Shown one piece after another: positions 6,618-6,898 of a DNA stretch of 6,898 nucleotides; within the stretch, counting starts at the first letter, position 1, and each line of letters starts with the position of its first letter. Source of the DNA: Planctomycetota bacterium (GTDB taxonomy: Bacteria > Planctomycetota > UBA1135 > GCA-002686595). The stretch covers positions 1-6,898 of the forward strand of contig JAPKBY010000091.1 of the NCBI GenBank assembly GCA_028823185.1. The letters run 5' to 3'. The position numbers and the translations under genes are program-made. The notes below the pieces were generated by a model. That model saw only the letters and a list, made by a program, of their open reading frames with translations. It was not told where the DNA came from and ran no database searches.

Positions 6618-6898
6618 TCAACGACCGAGGATCAACTGCCCAAGCGCTTGCACTCGCGGATCGTTCGCACCTTGAATTTGAGCGGCCCGCTGGTGGGCCT
6701 CTGCAGCTCTCTTCAACTTGCCTGTGTAGGCAGCGGAGAATCCGAGCTCTAACCAGATATGGCGAGCGTTGCTATTGAGAAGCAAGGCCTGCTCAAAGGC
6801 CCTTAGCGCCTCCTCGTGACGGCTCAACTCCTGGCACACTTCGCCGAGAAAAAAGTGATGTATCCAGTCTTCCGCTTGGATCTGAACAGCCTTCTTCA
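6618..6898 (-). CDS. TPR-repeat protein, C-terminal part only (5' end outside window)
   Basis: The frame is open from the right window edge to a TGA (complement of 6618-6620), giving 92 visible codons. The visible part holds two tetratricopeptide repeats. The first runs from about WIHHFFLGEVCQELSRHEEAL through RAFEQALLLNS, and the second from about IWLELGFSAAYTGKLKRAA through HQRAAQIQ. Both show the W/L-G-Y/F-A-P-like pattern (L..GE...E..R..EAL.AFEQAL). A short tail (NDPRVQALGQLILGR) ends the protein. The in-frame GTG at 6839 is internal to the first repeat and is unlikely to be the start. TPRs mediate protein-protein contacts; partner and function cannot be told. The gene converges on gcvP with 56 nt between stop codons. 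Confidence 0.85.
   Translation of the reverse strand, partial: KKAVQIQAEDWIHHFFLGEVCQELSRHEEALRAFEQALLLNSNARHIWLELGFSAAYTGKLKRAAEAHQRAAQIQGANDPRVQALGQLILGR

Noticed and set aside
6837..6839. GTG as the start of the TPR gene
   Set aside because: The frame continues upstream to the window edge with TPR-like sequence (WIHHFFLGE), so the gene is truncated by the window instead of starting here.

Overview
The window reads as ordinary bacterial chromosome with tightly packed genes and a moderately high G+C content (roughly 55-60% by eye). The gene content (single-chain glycine decarboxylase, a persulfide dioxygenase-rhodanese fusion, a lipoprotein, an MscS-type channel and a TPR protein) suggests a heterotrophic Gram-negative bacterium. 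I cannot place it more exactly. A deltaproteobacterial or myxobacteria-like lineage is only a guess. I see no mobile element, CRISPR array, rRNA or tRNA.

Layout. Positions 1-84 hold the possible tail of a plus-strand gene and a 13-bp perfect tandem repeat that overlaps the next stop codon. A three-gene minus-strand operon follows, transcribed from 3488 down to 85. Its order is an alpha/beta-hydrolase-fold lipoprotein (3488-2655), a 43-nt gap, an MscS-family channel (2611-1478), a 4-nt gap, and an MBL-fold persulfide dioxygenase with two rhodanese domains (1473-85). A divergent intergenic region (3489-3675) contains a small, strong hairpin made of a Shine-Dalgarno-like and an anti-Shine-Dalgarno-like arm. 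gcvP, the glycine decarboxylase P-protein, runs on the plus strand to 6561. Its stop codon lies inside an 11-bp inverted repeat (6551-6584). A minus-strand TPR protein converges from the right and is cut by the window edge (6618-6898).

How the genes work together. GcvP is one component of the glycine cleavage system. The T, H and L components are not in the window. The minus-strand operon mixes membrane and envelope functions (lipoprotein, mechanosensitive channel) with sulfide/persulfide detoxification, and no single pathway obviously joins them. The most notable feature is the lipoprotein. It keeps the alpha/beta-hydrolase fold landmarks but has alanine at the nucleophile elbow and apparently serine where the catalytic histidine should be, so it is probably a pseudoenzyme. 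I did not find a convincing novel multi-gene system here. The remaining points of interest are small and local.
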